Assembly: GCA_002007465.1 (NCBI GenBank)
Contig: LNAC01000001.1
Coordinates: 10,379,548 to 10,443,547, forward strand
Direction of reading: 5' to 3'
DNA length: 64,000 nt
From: Ailurus styani
Lineage: Eukaryota; Chordata; Mammalia; Carnivora; Ailuridae
The stretch's first letter is position 1; every line of letters begins with the position of its first letter. Below, piece after piece: positions 34,391 through 46,004 of the stretch. Both the position numbers and the translations under genes were made by a program. Under the pieces are notes generated by a model. The model was given only the letters and a program-made list of their open reading frames with translations, was not told the origin of the DNA and ran no database searches.

Positions 34391-34499
34391 AAACATGAGG
34401 CGGGTAGGTATGTTGTCTGATTGCACCAAAGGATTTTTATAGAGCCAGATCTCTTCTGGCTGGATGACTCTCTGGAATGGATCCAAAAACTCTGTAAAA
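34391..34499 (-). CDS. PLPP4: PLPP4 exon 2: end of first membrane segment and lumenal start
   Basis: Internal exon of 109 nt on the minus strand. The acceptor is TTTTGTTTCAG after a pyrimidine tract. The first base completes a codon from exon 1 and is followed by 36 residues starting FTEFLDPFQR and ending PTRLMF. It ends in phase 0 before donor GTAAGT. The order FTEFLDPF-RVIQPEEIWLYKNP is how I recognise PLPP4 (its paralogue PLPP5 differs at many positions as I remember). The encoded enzyme dephosphorylates phosphatidate, lysophosphatidate and diacylglycerol pyrophosphate without needing magnesium. The catalytic motifs lie in later exons. Confidence 0.96.
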
Positions 34500-35207
34500 C
34501 TGAAACAAAACAAAGACAGACGCGTGAGGGCTTGAGCGCTCATCTGTTGCCTGTTGTTCCCGAGAAGGCCACTGCCACAGGCCCCCGGTGGAGAATCCAG
34601 GCTCTGGGGAAGGAGAGGGAACAACAGGCTGCCCTGGGAGGGGAACACGGATTGAAAGAATTACTGAGACCCTGCAGAACCTTCTGTCAGCACCTGCCGG
34701 CAAAGCCCAATTCTGGGCATAAAAGAACACCTGCAAAGCTGACACACAAGACCCTAGAAGTCAGGGCTCCAAAGTGAACTAGGAGCCGAAGGGCAGAATG
34801 GGAGAGTGGGCTCCGAGTGGGGCAGGGCCAGGCCAGCAGCGTGGCTCTGGGAAGGAAATGGGCTCGACCTGGAGCGAAGGTGAAGGAATAAGAGGCACCA
34901 CCTGGGAAAGAACCATGGACTCGCTCTTGCCTCCCCTCTTACCCCGATGGCGCCCTGACACTTCTCCACCAGTAGGGGGCCGAGTGAGCAAGAAAAGCCT
35001 CCCAGAGAAGGGAGAAGGTGGGGCAGGAGGAACACAGAAAGGAAGGGAGGGAAGGAAAGGGGGAATGGGGAGCATTCTGGGGCTGCTGCCAAGAAGCCAG
35101 ACAGCATTAAGCCCCCACGTCCTCCTCTCACCACCGTCCCGAGCCCTCCCACACCCTGGGCGCCCACGACACCCAGGTGGAGGGAAAGCAAACACCACCA
35201 AGAGGAA

Positions 35208-35256
35208 AGTGGGGTGGAAGGGGGAGGTGGGGGGGAAGAGCCTGCGGGGGTCTGGT
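35208..35256 (+). other. G-rich quadruplex-prone stretch
   Basis: Runs GGGG, GGGGG, GGGGGGG and GGGGG within about 45 bases on the plus strand, in a GC-rich part of intron 1 (34770-36720) that also yields several long chance open frames on both strands. Confidence 0.6.
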
Positions 35257-36599
35257 TTGCTTTGTCAGGCTGACCCTCCAGCCCAGTTCTCCCGCTGGCG
35301 AACTCAGCTCAGAATGCGGGTCCCACAGAGCCAGGCAGAGGCTGAATGTCTTTCCCAACCTAGTCCCTGAGGTCTTGTGGTGTCCTCTGGTGACATGTGA
35401 GTCATTAGGTCAGCTCAGATTCAAGAGGGGAACGGACGCCCCCTCTTGGCAGGGAAACAGCAAGGTCCCATCAGAGAACGGCGGCTTAAGATGACAGACG
35501 TGGCATTAAAATAACAATGTGCCAAGCCCAGGCTGTCATCATTGGAATGGGCCCCCAGCCCCCTCTCGGAGACCCCAGAACCTCGGTCTCCATGCCTTCC
35601 CCACGCAGCTGGCCACACCGCTGAGCACGCCCATCCTAACCTGGCTTGTCCCCCAGGTGTTACTACCCTCCTGGCTATTTTTTAAAGCCTCATGCACCCA
35701 GCCTTCTAGACAATTCCACATCCCACCCCCAGGAGCTGCAGCCAGAATGCATCTATCAAGCAAATTATACCCTCTGGGAGCAGCAGAGCCAAGAAAGATA
35801 GATGTCCCCTCTCCAGCCACGCGCCAGCCACCAGCGTCCGCCCCCGAGAATGCAGAGACAGTGAGGCCCTGAGGCAGCTATGCAGAGGACATGGGTCTCA
35901 GAAAGCAAACAGGCAGAGGCGGGCCTGCGATGGAATGGAAAGGTCTGGAGACAGTACAGGGTGGTTCCCAAGACGACACCCCAGGCCTGGAAACCCCCAT
36001 CCACAAGCTCTCTGGAGGTGCTCTGGAAGCCAGGAAGTAGAAACCCAGCTTCCAGGGTGGAGGTGTCGTGCTTACGGGAACCACCAGTCCAAGGACGGGC
36101 CGAGGGCTGGCATCTCCAGCTGCCCCGTGGGGCCGATGCCGCCGACCTGTGGTCAAACCTTGATTCGCGAGGGGCCAGGGCATCGGCCTCACAGGGAAGA
36201 AGCTTATGAAAAATGCAGGATCTGGGGCCTAGCCCAGATCTACCGAATCAGAATCTTCATTTTCAACAAAACCTCCAGGGCGCATGGGAGCCCCCGAGTC
36301 AGACACACACGGCTCTCCGGAGGGAGGGCTGGTGCTTCCCAGGTTCGGCCTTTTAAGAACCAAGTTGGCCAGTTTTGCCTTATCCCATCCCCCCTCCTCC
36401 CGGACTGTGACTTTCTGCGAGACTTTGTAAACTAAAAACCTAGAAGAAACTTCGCGCCGCTGCTTAATTATGAAATCAGCATTCCCTCCATACACAGCCA
36501 GCAAACGTCAGAATAAATACACTGAAAACCAAAGACGGCTATTAAATTCTACCTTGGTGCTGTTGCCTTGGAGCCTCGCCTGCCCTCCCTGTGAAGGCC

Positions 36600-36770
36600 C
36601 TCCAGAGCTTCCCCTGCGAGGCAGGGAGGACGGACGGAGGGACGAGTGAGAGGGACGAACGTGCCCGCCCCGTGACGGTGGAGGTGGGGGCTCGCACCCG
36701 CCTGTCACCTAAACCCACCTCGCAAATCCCGTAAAATCCGCTCCAGCACCGCAGCGGTCACGGCAGCAGG
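36600..36770. promoter_or_regulatory. CpG-rich patch upstream of exon 2
   Basis: About 16 CpGs in 170 bases ('gaggacggacggagggacg', 'gcccgccccgtgacgg', 'gcaccgcagcggtcacgg'), 2.1 kb upstream of exon 2 in gene direction. It could mark an intragenic promoter or alternative first exon, but no supporting motif was found. Confidence 0.25.
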
Positions 36771-37124
36771 TCAAAATGTTTTGATGGGAAAAGAAAGGAG
36801 TTACTACTAAAGTAAACATGTAATTTTCTTTTGTGAAAATTCTAACTGCCCAAAGTCAGGTAACTTGCTGTTGGATGTGGATCCAAGTTATGTTTCTTTC
36901 ATTTCTTGGCTGTTTGAATTTGACAATTATCTTAATCTAACTGTGTATCAATTTCTTCTAGGCAACGGAGGAAGTGTTAGTGTTTTCTCCCTAGTTTTCT
37001 GATGATGCGGTTTGAAGAACTTGGGAAATGTACACCGTGGAAGATTCAAAGATGTTATTCTAACTTTAAGCTGGGCAACTCTCTCTTTAATTCATGTGTA
37101 TGTCCTCCTCAGGCTGGGTTCCTA

Positions 37125-37138
37125 TCTCTTCTCTCTCT

Positions 37139-37169
<31 letters not shown>

Positions 37170-37170
37170 C
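37125..37170. repeat. (CT)n microsatellite
   Basis: 'tctcttctctctctctccctctcc' followed by a pure CT run ending at 37170. No SINE body is attached. Confidence 0.95.
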
Positions 37171-37279
37171 TGGTGGCCAGTCCTGTTTTCACAGCCCAGC
37201 CTGACTTTAAGCAGCCTGTGAATCTGCTTATATAGGAAGGAGTGCAGTAGGGGCAGAGGGTGGACCATCATCTCTGCCT

Positions 37280-37410
37280 ACTGTTTATTCACTCAACAAA
37301 CCCTTACCGCGTGCCTATGATGTGCCACATAGTGCCCTATGAAGCCTAGTGAATAAAACGTACATGGTCCCCACTCTTGCACAGATTACAGTCAAGGGAC
37401 CCTAACTGCC
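37280..37410 (-). repeat. L2 LINE 3'-end relic
   Basis: 'ttcactcaacaaacccttac', 'gcgtgcctatgatgtgccac', 'gtgaataaaacgtacatgg' and 'cagattacagtcaaggg' are in the order of reverse-complement L2. Confidence 0.65.
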
Positions 37411-37944
37411 AACTGATTGGGGAATGAGATGTTGAAGTCTTCAGTTACAGGTATCAGAGTGCTGTCTACACCGATCGCCAGCCCACACTGCTTTGAGAAG
37501 ATGTCAGGTTAGGAGTGTTCCAGTAATTGGACCCAAGAGATGGCCTCTAACCTAGAGCCACTTATCCAGACCTTGACCCCCGGAAGTGTTATGGGATGTG
37601 TATCTATCACTGTTCACATGCTGAATGTGCCAACAGATGCAGCCCAGAGTTAGGAACCCAGAAGAATGGCCCATCCTGACATCACACTAGCAAGGAATTA
37701 GGGATGCCTCTATCCCCCATCCCTCTTCTAACTCAAAGTTAGAAGTTCTCAAAGGCCCAGAATCTTCCCTATCATCTTCTAAAAGACTCCACAAATTTGC
37801 CAATGACCTTTAAATCATGGACCTTGATAACATACCCTTTTCAAGATAAGGTTAACACTTCAGTCACATACTAGGCACAGATTTCTACCTCCTTTACTCC
37901 CAACCAAAAACAACACAAGATTGTACTAAAATATGAACTTAACC

Positions 37945-38150
37945 AGACCCTTAAACTTGGTGTAAATCCCTGCTTTGGCATTTGACAGCTGGGTGGCTTG
38001 AGAAAAGTCACTTAACCTCTCTGAGACTTCATATCTTCCCCCCTCAACCCCTCCCAGGATGGCCGTACCTTCCAGGGCAGTAATAATACTGCTATCAATA
38101 GCGGTAAGAAAAGTTGGGGTCTGGCACCATGTCTGGGGCACTGAAGGCCT
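37945..38150 (+). repeat. MIR SINE
   Basis: 'tgtaaatccctgctttggcatttgacagctgggtggc' and 'aaaagtcacttaacctctctgag' are diagnostic. The 3' half is diverged. Confidence 0.7.
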
Positions 38151-38724
38151 CAACCAAATGTTCTTCCTGTGACGAGGGCATTAACAGTGCTAAGGACACG
38201 ATGTGGGTCTGAGAAGGACCCCTCTTCCCCTGACCCCCAACCCGGGGGCAGTGAGGTTACGTGCCCAGGGAAGAGGATCAGACAGGATGTCAACAACTAC
38301 CACTCATCTCGTGGCCATTCCATGAGCCAACAAGGGCCCAGGCAGTCACTTCTGAACCTTGCAACGTGCAGGAGGGAAAAACAAGATGTGTGAGAGAGAA
38401 GGTTTCCAGGCAAGAGCAAAAAGTAAAGCCTGTTTCTTTTTGAACTATTAACTTGTCCTCTCTAGTGGGCCTCTCCCGAGCAAGAGGGAAAACACTGACA
38501 AATGGCCTTTGGACGTGGTCAGCAGACAGGCAGCTGCTCCACAGGGAGGAGGTGGATTGGACTTACTATTAGTCCTGGGGCAAAGGGTAAGATTAGGCTA
38601 CAGAGGGAACATGCTGATAAATTATCTCTATGAGCCAGCAGGCCAGGGACCTGCCCCCACACAGCCTTCTCCTGAGTTTGGTCACTGGCTGCCCCAAAGA
38701 CAAGAGTAACAATTTTTATAAAAA

Positions 38725-38905
38725 TAGCTAGTTACCATGTTTGGAGCAGTGTTGTGCCGTTGACTTGGTGCTTTCCAACATTACTCATTTACTCTTCATA
38801 AGAGCCCTGTAAGATAGCATTTGCTGTTATCCCCATTTTAGAGATGGGCGACCTGAGGCCACAAGGCAAAGGGTCTCTTGCCTAAATCATCACAGCTCTA
38901 TGTGC
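38725..38905 (-). repeat. MIR SINE
   Basis: 'catttactcttcataagagccctgtaag', 'ttatccccattttagagatggg' and 'tgaggccacaaggc' form reverse-complement MIR. Confidence 0.75.
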
Positions 38906-39464
38906 CATGGAATGTCCACTATCCCATGTCCTCCTGAGCACATACTCTGGAACTTTAAGGAGAGAACATGCAAATACACACATAGGTATGCATGCACGCA
39001 TACACTGCCCACCGGTGTAAAGACATCTGATCTGCAATTATTTTAATAAGAGCTACCATTTTCCACAATTAGAAATATAGCCTTACACTTGGGAAATGCA
39101 ACATGGGGATCTCAGTTCTCAGTCAGCGTGAAGTCTGATCTCAGACTCTTGCAGAGAGCAGTTCGAGGGAGGGAAGGGAAGAAATCGTGAGAGAAGAGGA
39201 GCCCCTGAGAAGTTGCTTCTGCCAGCCCCCTCCTCCCGGCTCCTGGAGAAGCAGGCGCCCCCGCAGCAAAGCCACCTGCCGCTCACCTGCGCTGGGGAGA
39301 ACGGCATCACAGGAGACCAGCCCTGGACCAGATGAGGAACGGCTCTCGCCTCTGCAGCAAGCCTCCCGAAGGATGAGAAGGCAGGCTGAGCGAGGGTGAC
39401 TGGCCCCCGGGGCCGAGGCGCAGGCAGAGCCTGGCCCCCATGCTCACGCCCTTCCCACTCTGTG

Positions 39465-39665
39465 GGCACAGACTCGGACTCTGGAGGGGCAGCCGGGGCT
39501 GGATTTCCACTCTCCCTGACCGGCTGCGTGACCTTGGGCAAGGCACTTCCCTTCCTGGCCTTGGTCTCCTTACTCTGCCAAGCAATGCTGACAAGAACGC
39601 CTGCTTCAGACGCTCGGACAAATCCTAAACAGGGTAACGATATGAAGTGCCTAGAAGGGCACGGC
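39465..39665 (+). repeat. MIR SINE
   Basis: 'ggctggatttccactctccc', 'ggctgcgtgaccttgggcaaggcacttcc' and 'atatgaagtgcctagaag' match MIR. The CpG-rich sequence to its left is unexplained. Confidence 0.7.
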
Positions 39666-40589
39666 CCGTGTTGTTGCCCTGAGGGGGAAAGCCTAAATTA
39701 CAGCCCAATGTTGTGTCCTCGCCCAACACCTGAAACCACACGGACTTCCAACAGCCCGACCACAAGCTCCCGCCCCACGCTGCTCCCTCAGGTAAGTCCC
39801 CCCACCAAATAACCCTCCTTATCACGGGACCAGGTGCAATCTCCACTTATCCTGGAGGCTTGGGTTTCCAGCCCTTCCCAGCCCAGGAACAGGCCAATCA
39901 CATCCTGCTGTAGGACCCGGGGGACACCCCACGTTCTTGGTACTACGCAGCCTGCCTCCCACAGGCCCTGCTGGTTCGCTGTGCCCCATCCCAGCCCTGC
40001 CCAGAAGGCGGCATGCTCCTCCCCTGCGGTGAGTATATGACCAATAAACTCCATCGACCTCTCTGTCCCATCTTCAGTGTCATGTACGGCCATCCCCAGA
40101 ACCGCAGGGTAGGAATCCCTCCTCGCCAACGGGGTGAGGATGGGGTATCAGAGCACGTACCTCTGGGCTAGGCCCTCCTGATCATGATGGGATGAGACAG
40201 TGGTGGAGATATGTGGGCCAAGCCTGGAAATGTCCTTGACCTACCAGCTCCAGGAAGGAAGAGACCAAGAGTAGACAGCGGGAATAAAACCAAGCCGCCG
40301 ACCCAGAGACAACCTGTTCATGCCAGCTCTCCTTCAGCTTTTAGAAACACGGGCCCATCCTGCCTCCCCTACCTACGGTCACCAGTACAGGGACCACAGA
40401 TATCTGTGTGCCTCACATGAAATACACGGCACCTCCATGGAACATTCTTCCCAAACATGTATACTCTGAACCTAATCTAGTCTTTGGATCCAACTTTCAG
40501 ATTATGGGAAACACAGGGGCAGAGGAACAAGTCAAATACCCTCGAGCAAATAATTAGACAAGTCCAGGAATAAAGCTAGAGGGAATGTT

Positions 40590-41000
40590 CCAGATTACAA
40601 GAATCTGCAGAGATAAAACAACCACATGTAATATACATTTGCTGGATCTTGGGTCAAAAAAATTTAAAAAGCCATTAAAAAGAAATTTTGAGGATGACTA
40701 AGGTGATGCAGGGACTGGACCAAACCAGATATCAGGTGATCATAAGGAAATAGTACTAATTTCCTTCAGTATGATAAGGACATGGATATGGAGAAGAATG
40801 CCTGATTTTTAGGAGATACATTTAGGGAGCTTAGGATAATGATCTGTCAGCAACTTCCTCTCAAATAGTTCAGAAAATTGTACATAAAACACATAACTAC
40901 AGAGATAAAGCAAATAGCATAAAATGTTAATTGCTCAATCTGGGTGGAGTGGATGGAAGATCACTTTACAGTTTCAGCTTTTCTGTATATTGGAAATTGT
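40590..41000 (+). mobile_element. Ancient LINE 3'-end-like fragment
   Basis: 'tgctggatcttgggtcaaa', 'attttgaggatgactaagg', 'tttttaggagatacatttaggg' and a final 'cttttctgtatattggaaattg' follow, in order, an old L1M-type 3' end as I remember it. Strongly diverged. Confidence 0.45.
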
Positions 41001-41089
41001 TCGGGACGCAAGGCTGGCATGGAGAGGTCCAGGAGCAGGAACCCCCAAGGGCGGGGGGAATAGGGCAGAAGGCAACATAGCAATGGAAA

Positions 41090-41300
41090 TACAGCGTTAG
41101 CAGAGCTGGGGAGTTGAACAGCTTCTGCCCTACCTTTGCTACTTACAACCTGTGTGACCCTGCGCAAGTGACACCCGCTCTCTGAGTCCTGGGTGCCTCG
41201 TCCGGAAGTGGAGATAACCATACCCCACCCACCCCCCTTCAGGGCGCAGTGAGGAAGGAACAGTGAGGTCATGCACAACGGCCTCAGCACAGGGCCGACT
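41090..41300 (+). repeat. MIR SINE relic
   Basis: 'tgctacttacaacctgtgtgaccctgcgcaagtg' and 'cgtccggaagtggagataacc' with 'ggcctcagcacaggg' indicate MIR. The 204-residue open frame across it on the other strand is fortuitous. Confidence 0.65.
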
Positions 41301-41935
41301 GAGCTGTGCTCAGCAGATGCCCCCTCCCCAGAGTCATCTTCTGCCACAACAGCATATTCCCACCACGACACGGAAAAAGCAGGACACGCCCGAACCCACC
41401 TGCCACAGGCCAGGGGCGTACATGGAAGTCTATTTTGCAAAAGCGCAATGTTCAAAACTATGCCCATTACCCCAGAAGTCCAAACATTTAATCCACCGAT
41501 TTCTGAACATTTCCGCAGAGGGTGCCTTCCCTCTGGAAGTAAACAGAAGACAGAAAACATTTTAACTGTCTGCATTCAACCAGAAAATCCTGGTCTACAC
41601 ACACACAGCCTGCAAGAGCTAACACACTGGGTCCGGCTGGGGCTTCATGACCGGGGGGAAGTGGCTGAGGTCCCCTCCCCATCTGTCAAATGGCCAGAAC
41701 GCTCGGCTGAAATGTCATGAGAATTTGGGATCCTGGTTGGGGTCCCTGAGAAGCACTCAACAATCGGCATTAACACGGCTTATCACTGAAAAACTCCAGA
41801 TTAAAAAAAATCCTAAAAATGTGCATACCACATAAGAATGTGTGGACCTTCTCTGGGCCCTGATTCAAAGAAATTTGGTGTTCTTTTGATCGGGGTTTAC
41901 AAATGGAATTGTGCTCCTGGGGAGCTGGTTCAGTT

Positions 41936-41952
41936 TTGTTGTTGTTGTTGTT
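41936..41952. repeat. Short (TTG)n
   Basis: Five to six TTG units ('ttttgttgttgttgttg'), next to a T-rich stretch that runs to about 41980. Confidence 0.8.
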
Positions 41953-41994
41953 TTTATGTTGGGGTGTTTTTTTTTTAAGTTCTCATTGGTTAAA

Positions 41995-42150
41995 GTTTTT
42001 GAAGTATTGGCATACGAAAGGACATCACGTCTGGGCTTTGCTTTAAAATACTCCACCGATAAAGGGGGAGGAGTAACGATGAATCAAATGCTGGTAACTG
42101 ATGGAGGGTATTTGACAATTTTCACACCAAAAAGTTTTTTAAAATGATTT
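41995..42150 (+). mobile_element. Ancient LINE 3'-end-like fragment
   Basis: 'gacatcacgtctgggctttgc', 'ttaaaatactccaccgataaaggggg' and 'gaatcaaatgctggtaactg' belong to the same remembered old L1M-type 3' end as 40590-41000, but to a later part of it. The two pieces may be one insertion broken by intervening DNA. Confidence 0.5.
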
Positions 42151-43879
42151 TGCTCATTGGCCCAAAAGACATTTACACAAAATGAAGTGTTTTATCAGCC
42201 AAAGCAACTGATGCTCTTGGAAAGCATCATTTTAGGCAAGTGTAACAACACAACGAGTAATGAATAAAACTCAGCAAAAAGAAAGGAGAGCCAAGGGGAG
42301 AGGTCAGGTCCTTCACAAAAGGAGTTTCCTTCCAAAACCTGCACACCTGGACCTATCTGAAAACCCTCAGCGTGAGCGACCCCAGAACCCGAGGCCATGA
42401 GGAGTCCTCTCCCTGGCCCAGATGCCCAGACTGGATGTCAGAAAGCAGCTGCTTAATAACTAGGGTAGGGTGGTGAGAGGCCAGTGACAGTGAGCAGAGG
42501 GTGACAGGTGACTATGGGCAGAGCCAGGCCACTGAGCCTGGGACTCCAGGAAACCCACGGAGTCTGTTTCCCACTGGCTGCGGGGCTTCCTGGAGCTCAG
42601 AGCCCCCTCCCCCGGCAAAGCTGTCCCCTCTGGGACGAACATCCTCTGAACCAGACACATCAGCCAGCAGAAAATGTTGCTGCAGGGGCCACCACACTGT
42701 GTCTGAGCCACAGGCAAACAAAAGCCACTCCAAAAAACAAACAAAAACCGACCTAGTAAAAGAGGGAGGAATATTTCTTTGCTAAAACACCTCCATCTCC
42801 AATTAAGCTCTGACTCTAGAATGCCCAGTGAAGCATTCACTCCTGATTAAATAAGTCTTTAGGAATTGAGCCAGAGCGTAAAGCACTCTGGAGCTTTCTC
42901 CATACCCATCCCTGGACCAGGCCACCCTGAGCAGAGTTCCGTCTGGGGCAGAGCAGAATACCACTCAACACTCAGGACAAAACACAGCGAAGACAACTTA
43001 ATTTGAAGAGGCTTCTGAGCTGGAATTTTCATTCAGACACATCAGCCGGAGAGCACCTTCTGAACAGGGGGCCCTGGAGGGTCTTTGAGCTCTTCCTCCC
43101 ATACCACCTCATGTGAATTCTTCCCGGTGTCAATGAACAGTGAGGCAGGGAGGTAGCAGGCCTTTCTTACCCGAGTCCTCGGCAGATAGCAGCAGAGCCC
43201 TGACCTGAACAAAGCCCTTGACCATGTTCCCTAGGACCTGCTTGTCCATGTTCTAGAATGATCTTCAGCTGGCCTGCCAGGTGACAAGAGGCACATGCAT
43301 GACATGGAACAGCCACAAATTGCAAGGCTAAGGGCTGCAGGCAGCCACGATCGAACGAGAGGCTGATGGCAGGGGCCAGGTCAGGGTGGAGAGCATGTGG
43401 AAAGCATATGAGACAAGACGCTGGGGTACACCTGCCCCTGGCATGACAACCTGCTCGGCAGCTGAGGTCTGGGGAAGACAGACGTTTCCCCTCTACCCTG
43501 AGGCCTGGCCAAGCCTGTGGTTTTTAAGCAGGTAAAGAACCTTCACATTTGCCCCCAAAGCCTTTGGCTGTCTGTAAGCATCATTAAGTGTTTTCCTGGC
43601 CACCTGCACTCAAACCCTCAAATCCTTAATGCAGAGTCAAATTGGCCTGTGGACCTGGGCTTGACCTTGCACAGGTGCAGAGGTCCTTGTGCTGGTTTCT
43701 GTGGCCCCAGAGATGGCCAGCTAGAGTCAAGGACCAAGCAATTGCTGCCTGTTAGTATGACTGGGCTCTACTGCTGGGATCCATCTGCTCGCTTGAAACC
43801 GTCCTAGGAGAAGGATCGAGAATAGCTGGGTCATCACCACTGCTGCAAAGATACAGTGGCTAAAGGCTGAATGGAGGGG

Positions 43880-44015
43880 CCACAGCACAACACCAGCTCC
43901 AAGAGGGCACTGGGGATTCTTGTCCGCTTTTGATCAGAACTGTAGCCCCAGGGCTTAGAACAGCGCCTGGCATGCAGTAAGCGCTCAATAAATACCTGTT
44001 GCATCAAGACTAAAC
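43880..44015 (+). repeat. L2 LINE 3' end
   Basis: 'ctccaagagggcactggggattc', 'agccccagggcttagaacagcgcctggcatgcagtaagcgctcaataaat' in order (quoted in part) is an unusually well-preserved L2 terminus. Confidence 0.8.
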
Positions 44016-44340
44016 AAATCCATGGCAGCTGTTTCAATAAAGACCCAATCTTCTGCCACATGGAATCTTCAGCCAGAGGCTGGCAGCTGGTTGCCCTTGG
44101 ATGAAAGCAACTTGCTGCTACATTTGGTTTGGGCAGCTCGGTGCATTTTTTTTTTTTTTTAATGTATAATTCATGGCCAATATTTAAAAACCAGGAGCTC
44201 TTCCAGCAAAATCTGCATTTCTGGCTTCCGGTGAAGAATTTGGTCTGGCAACCTCGGGCCCACATCCCTCCAGGGCAGCACACTGATGAAGGAATTAAGA
44301 AGGAACTGCCCACTTGGGAAGGGAAAGCCTGCCCGGAGTC

Positions 44341-44513
44341 CAGACCCCCTCCCCCCCGCCCCGGCCCCCGCCCCGTNNNNNNNNNNNNNNNNNNNNNNNN
44401 NNNNNNNNNNNNNNNNNNNNNNNNNNNNNNNNNNNNNNNNNNNNNNNNNNNNNNNNNNNNNNNNNNNNNNNNNNNNNNNNNNNNNNNNNNNNNCGCCCCG
44501 GCCCCCGCCCCGT
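44341..44513. other. Assembly gap (117 N) in a GC-rich repeat
   Basis: Ns fill 44377-44493. The 20 bases before the gap (44357-44376) are identical to the 20 bases after it (44494-44513). The flank is C-rich on plus and so on minus has five G-runs in about 30 bases, a strong quadruplex pattern that commonly defeats sequencing. The real gap length is unknown, and open frames crossing it are meaningless. Confidence 0.95.
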
Positions 44514-45019
44514 GGCTGGAATCCCCCAGCTCGACTGTGCAATGTGACATCTGGGCTCGTCTCCATGGCTGCTGTCGGCTGACTGCTGGCTGGGCCCAGA
44601 GTGGGAGACACTTCACAGTCTCCAGGATCCCCTAGTCTTCGGGACCCCCCACTTTATGAGGCCAGCGCCCCCAGTGGCCAAGTGCGCCTCTCTCTTCTCA
44701 GGGACCCTGGCTTTGTGGGACGTTCGTCTGGTTTGTTAGGACTCATAGGTCACAGCAGCTGTGTGTTTAGCGGTCCCCCCACCCCCACCAGCACCATCAG
44801 CACCGCTCCCCTGCCAAAACACCAATTTGCCAACCTTGCTCTCTCCTCTGTCCCAAGCGACAGCATGGCCCCAGCCCCTGGCACTGCTGAGAACTGGGTT
44901 TGATCCGACCCAGACTGTGTGAATGGCTCCTCAGTAACACAGTCAATGAGATGCTGTCTTCAGAGGCATCCAGAGGGAAAGAAGGGGAGAGAGGAAGCAG
45001 TGAGGGAGGATGGGTCAGC

Positions 45020-45225
45020 CGATCGCATTCTGAGTGCTTCCTACCTGCCAGGAGCCTGCTAGGCACGAATTACACCTTCTCTCAATCACTCCTCACAATG
45101 AAAAAGGAGGCACTGCCGTCCCCATTGTCCAGAGAGGGAAACTGAGGCCCAAATGCATTCAGCAGGACAAGCAACAAGACTGAAGCTCAAACTCAGGTCT
45201 TCTAAGCATAATCCTGGGCTATTTC
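45020..45225 (-). repeat. MIR SINE
   Basis: 'gagtgcttcctacctgccagg', 'tcctcacaatgaaaaaggagg', 'ccattgtccagagagggaaactgaggcc' and 'aactcaggtcttctaag' form reverse-complement MIR. Confidence 0.75.
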
Positions 45226-45514
45226 CACTGTCCCTGTTTCTGGAAGTGTGGGCTAGAGGACACGGAGGTGGAAGCCAAACAATGGGTAGGCGGTCGACAA
45301 CAGCACCGAGTACAGGGAGGGGTGGGCGGACCCAGAGTCTGCCTGAGAGACACAGGGAGTCAGCCTGGCTTTAGTTAGCAGCACCTTGGACCAGGAATCA
45401 AAAGAGCTGATTAGCTCGTAATTGTAGGAAGAGCTCTCCTTCAGAGGCCTTACTTCTTTATCAGTCAAATGAAAATCTATTCACTTATTCATCCATTCAT
45501 CTGCAGTACAGCAA

Positions 45515-45680
45515 GGGAGTTATATGAAAAGCACAGATTCTGAAATACATGTCCATCAGTTGACCTTGGCCAAATCACTGTTTCTGTGTGTCTCAGTTTC
45601 TCATCTGGAAAAGGATTATTACCAATGAGATGACTGGCACAGAAGAAGCAGGCCCAATAAATGCTAGCTTTTACTCCTCA
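45515..45680 (+). repeat. MIR SINE
   Basis: 'agcacagattctgaaatac', 'gttgaccttggccaaatcac', 'gtctcagtttctcatctgg' and 'ggcccaataaatgctagc' follow MIR order. A short CATT tract continues to 45692. Confidence 0.7.
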
Positions 45681-46004
45681 TTCATTCATTCATGCAGCCA
45701 TGCATTCAACAAGCATCACCATCCTGCCCACTGAGTAGGTCCTGTGACCCTACTCAAAAGGGGCTAGTGTTGACCCTGGACTCCTGGGGCACCATCCTCC
45801 TGTTCTCTGATCCCTCTCCCTGCCCACTCTCTCTTTCTCAAGCTTCTCTCCCTCCCTCCAGGCCCTCCATGAATAATACTGGCCCCAGGAGGCCAGCCCA
45901 GGACTTGGGTTCTTCTGTAGTGGGGACAACCTGAGTTCCCACGACCATGCCAGCCCAACTCTGGTCTTTCCGAATTGACATCTCCATCCCTAACATCCGC
46001 ACTC

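Noticed and set aside
34798..35370. 190-residue plus-strand frame in a GC-rich stretch
   Set aside because: Overlapped by frames of 140 and 145 residues on the other strand. The composition is G/R/S/P-rich low complexity, with no recognisable domain and low stop density from high GC.
40961..41575. 204-residue open frame on the minus strand, the longest without Ns
   Set aside because: It crosses an antisense MIR and an old LINE fragment, shows no family motif, and has no splice or promoter context. GC-rich intronic DNA yields such frames by chance.
43834..44635. Frames of up to 260 residues on both strands
   Set aside because: They exist only because 117 Ns are translated as unknown residues. 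The flanking peptides resemble nothing.
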